Assembly (NCBI GenBank): GCA_900642245.1
Contig: CAAAJI010000009.1
Location: 241,384-305,383 of the forward strand
Origin: Fragilaria radians
Lineage: Eukaryota; Bacillariophyta; Fragilariophyceae; Fragilariales; Fragilariaceae
Direction: 5' to 3'
DNA length: 64,000 nt
Made by a program: the position numbers and the translations under genes. The notes below the pieces were generated by a model that ran no database searches, had not been told where the DNA came from, and was given only the letters and a program-made list of their open reading frames with translations. Positions within the stretch are counted from its first letter, which is position 1. Every line of letters starts with the position of its first letter. Below, one piece after another: positions 62,380 to 64,000 of this stretch.

Positions 62380-64000
62380 TTCGTAAAAATATCATTATTG
62401 TTGTCATTTGATATAGCAAAAATAAGCTTGATAAAACCACCTTCCACATGTGCATGAACAATATGATACATGTATAAATGTGTTGAGTATGCACTCATGA
62501 GCTTGAGTTTTCTGCCATGAAGATAGCTCCAACATTATCACTCCTAACAAAACGGGAGGTTTGCCTGCAGTTCCAATACTTTCAACAAATTACAAATAAA
62601 TAAAGACTTCTCAACCACCTCTCTCACAGCGAGGTATTCGGCTTTGCTACTTGACAGCGTTACAGCTTTCTGGCCTTTTAATCTCCAGCGAAAAAGATAA
62701 TAAAACTGGTAACAATAATTCCTTTCTCAGGATTGTTAGGCCAATCACCATCACTGTAAGACCCCGAATCTCATTATTGGCTTTCCTTCATTTAGTTTAA
62801 CCTTTGACAATTATCCTTTATGTCTAGAACAAACTTAATCACATATGTGATATGCTTGAATGTATGAATCAAGAAGATAAAACTCAGCTTAAAAGGTTAT
62901 GAGCAATATTCAGTCTACACATAATTTTAAAGTCTATAAGATGCATTTATGTTTTGTATTGACGACATCCCTTGTTGTTGAAGTAAGTACGTATAGAGAA
63001 GGATGCTATTCTATGTTATTAGACATCAATTACCGGAGAGTAATAATTTAGCTGTCCTTTTCATTCCTGCCACAGATTTGGATGATAATAGACAATATTG
63101 ACACATTTGGAGATGCATAAAAAGTACTTGTAAATGGAAAGTATGTGTAATGCTTTCTAGGACCGCTCTAACATTCGGGGTGGAAGTTATGTTTATTCAA
63201 ATAATTTGAATCATGATGTAAGGTACAGGAAGACACATAGGAGTTAAAAGATGATACAAGACTTGAATCATAGAAACCCTCTAAGATACCTTTTGTCTAT
63301 TCTTAAGTCAATTTAAAGATTTGCTTCATCCTTGGCTTCTGTTCGCTCTCTGACCCCATTTTCTTCATTCCGTCTTGAATGCTTTCTGTAAGATTCTCTT
63401 ACAATCAGATCAAGACCATGAGTTGTCTTTTTAAATTAAACATCCGTTATCTTCCACCACCATTCCTTTGGGTATCTCCATTTTGAGCCTTTTTTCCAAC
63501 AATATTAGTTTTTAAACCTAAGTACGAGTGATGAACAAATGTATTTGAAACTTAATGATGGGAGCAAATATTTATTGGAAATCCAATCCTGCTATTTGGT
63601 ATCATCCACAAGCCCCTTCCATTCTGCCTCCGTTTAAATTACTAACTTCTTCTTGATACATTTGCGGTAACTCCGATTTTCGAATCTTTTTCAAACTTGC
63701 TCATTCATCTTGGAACTTTTACGAAATTGCCTGCCTCCATTTGTCTCCTTGCTTAAGATTTGGATGGTAATATACAGCCTCCGGAGTCTAAGACTCTTAG
63801 GATAAGACAACAAAGCTTTGAGCTAAACTGGGTCTTTTGACTATCACCCCCCTGACATACCTTCGAGTTACGTTCATTCAGATATTCCCTGACACTATAG
63901 GTTGTAAGGAATACAGTCTATCAATGCTACAATAGGGTACTAAGACTAGAGATGTGTGGGTGTACTGATACTGGATAAGTCCAAGTTATCATTAGTACAA
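62380..64000 (-). pseudogene. Decayed Ty1/copia retrotransposon pol (RT to RNase H), continuing past window
   Basis: Reading the minus strand across frames gives the copia order. Around 63780-63730 are YYHPNLKQGDKWRQAI and KKIRKSELPQM (segment before RT). At ~63600-63560 are IAGLDFQ and IFAPIIK, matching the G.DF....APV start of the RT. Around 63450-63300 are KKTTHGLDLIVRESYR-like pieces. At ~62850-62740 IKFVLDIKD and SYSDGDW open RNase H, followed by QKAVTLSSSKAEYLAV (~62660), a DNVGAIFMAEN block (~62545-62506) and EGGFIKLIFAISND (~62450-62400). Many stops and frame changes show it is dead. The 5' part lies beyond base 64000, and LTRs were not found. Confidence 0.8.

Overview
The window looks like nuclear DNA from a diatom or a close stramenopile alga. 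Genes are compact and mostly intron-poor, sitting in AT-rich intergenic sequence. Two recognisable GT-AG introns are both 65 nt long. Secreted proteins carry Pro-Thr (PT-type) linkers. Several predicted proteins start with an ER signal peptide followed by a Phe at the cleavage site (ASAF-like motif), the usual entry signal for plastids surrounded by four membranes. The cyclin and the LRR protein resemble expanded diatom families. I cannot name the genus.

Layout. 1-800: 3' end of a PT-repeat protein. 2.0-11.2 kb: VAC14 (PIKfyve/FIG4 scaffold), convergent with an RsfS/Iojap ribosome-silencing factor; then a MAP-kinase-kinase-like kinase; then a TatD/Scn1-type metal hydrolase. 11.2-15.8 kb: no supported gene. 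15.8-16.7 kb: a TPR protein. 17.6-23.5 kb: a transposon-derived block present as two near-identical head-to-tail copies separated by an 889-N gap, with an OTU-like fragment and decayed DDE transposase reading frames. 25-27 kb: a plastid CPBP (CAAX-type) protease broken by a one-base frame change, convergent with a LigB/DODA dioxygenase. 29-33.5 kb: a predicted plastid membrane protein joining an AtpI/CGL160-like region to a degenerate guanylate-kinase-like domain, then a Gfo/Idh/MocA oxidoreductase, also with a one-base frame break. 34.5-46.8 kb: three surface or secreted proteins on the minus strand: an LRR membrane protein, a 1,936-aa six-module parallel beta-helix-like membrane protein, and a secreted protein with a duplicated domain. 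48.7-53.9 kb: a disordered Arg/Ser-rich protein, elongin C, a possible tiny secreted ORF and a plastid two-helix membrane protein. 58.7 kb: a cyclin. 62.4-64 kb: a decayed Ty1/copia polyprotein on the minus strand, with a related fragment at 28.3 kb.

The genes do not form an operon-like unit; this is an ordinary eukaryotic mix. Groupings worth noting are the surface-protein cluster at 34.5-46.8 kb and the predicted plastid proteins at 25-33.5 kb. The most novel items are the AtpI-like/guanylate-kinase-like fusion, the six-module beta-helix protein, and the OTU-DDE transposon pair around the gap. I found no prokaryotic-style system, CRISPR array, rRNA or convincing tRNA.
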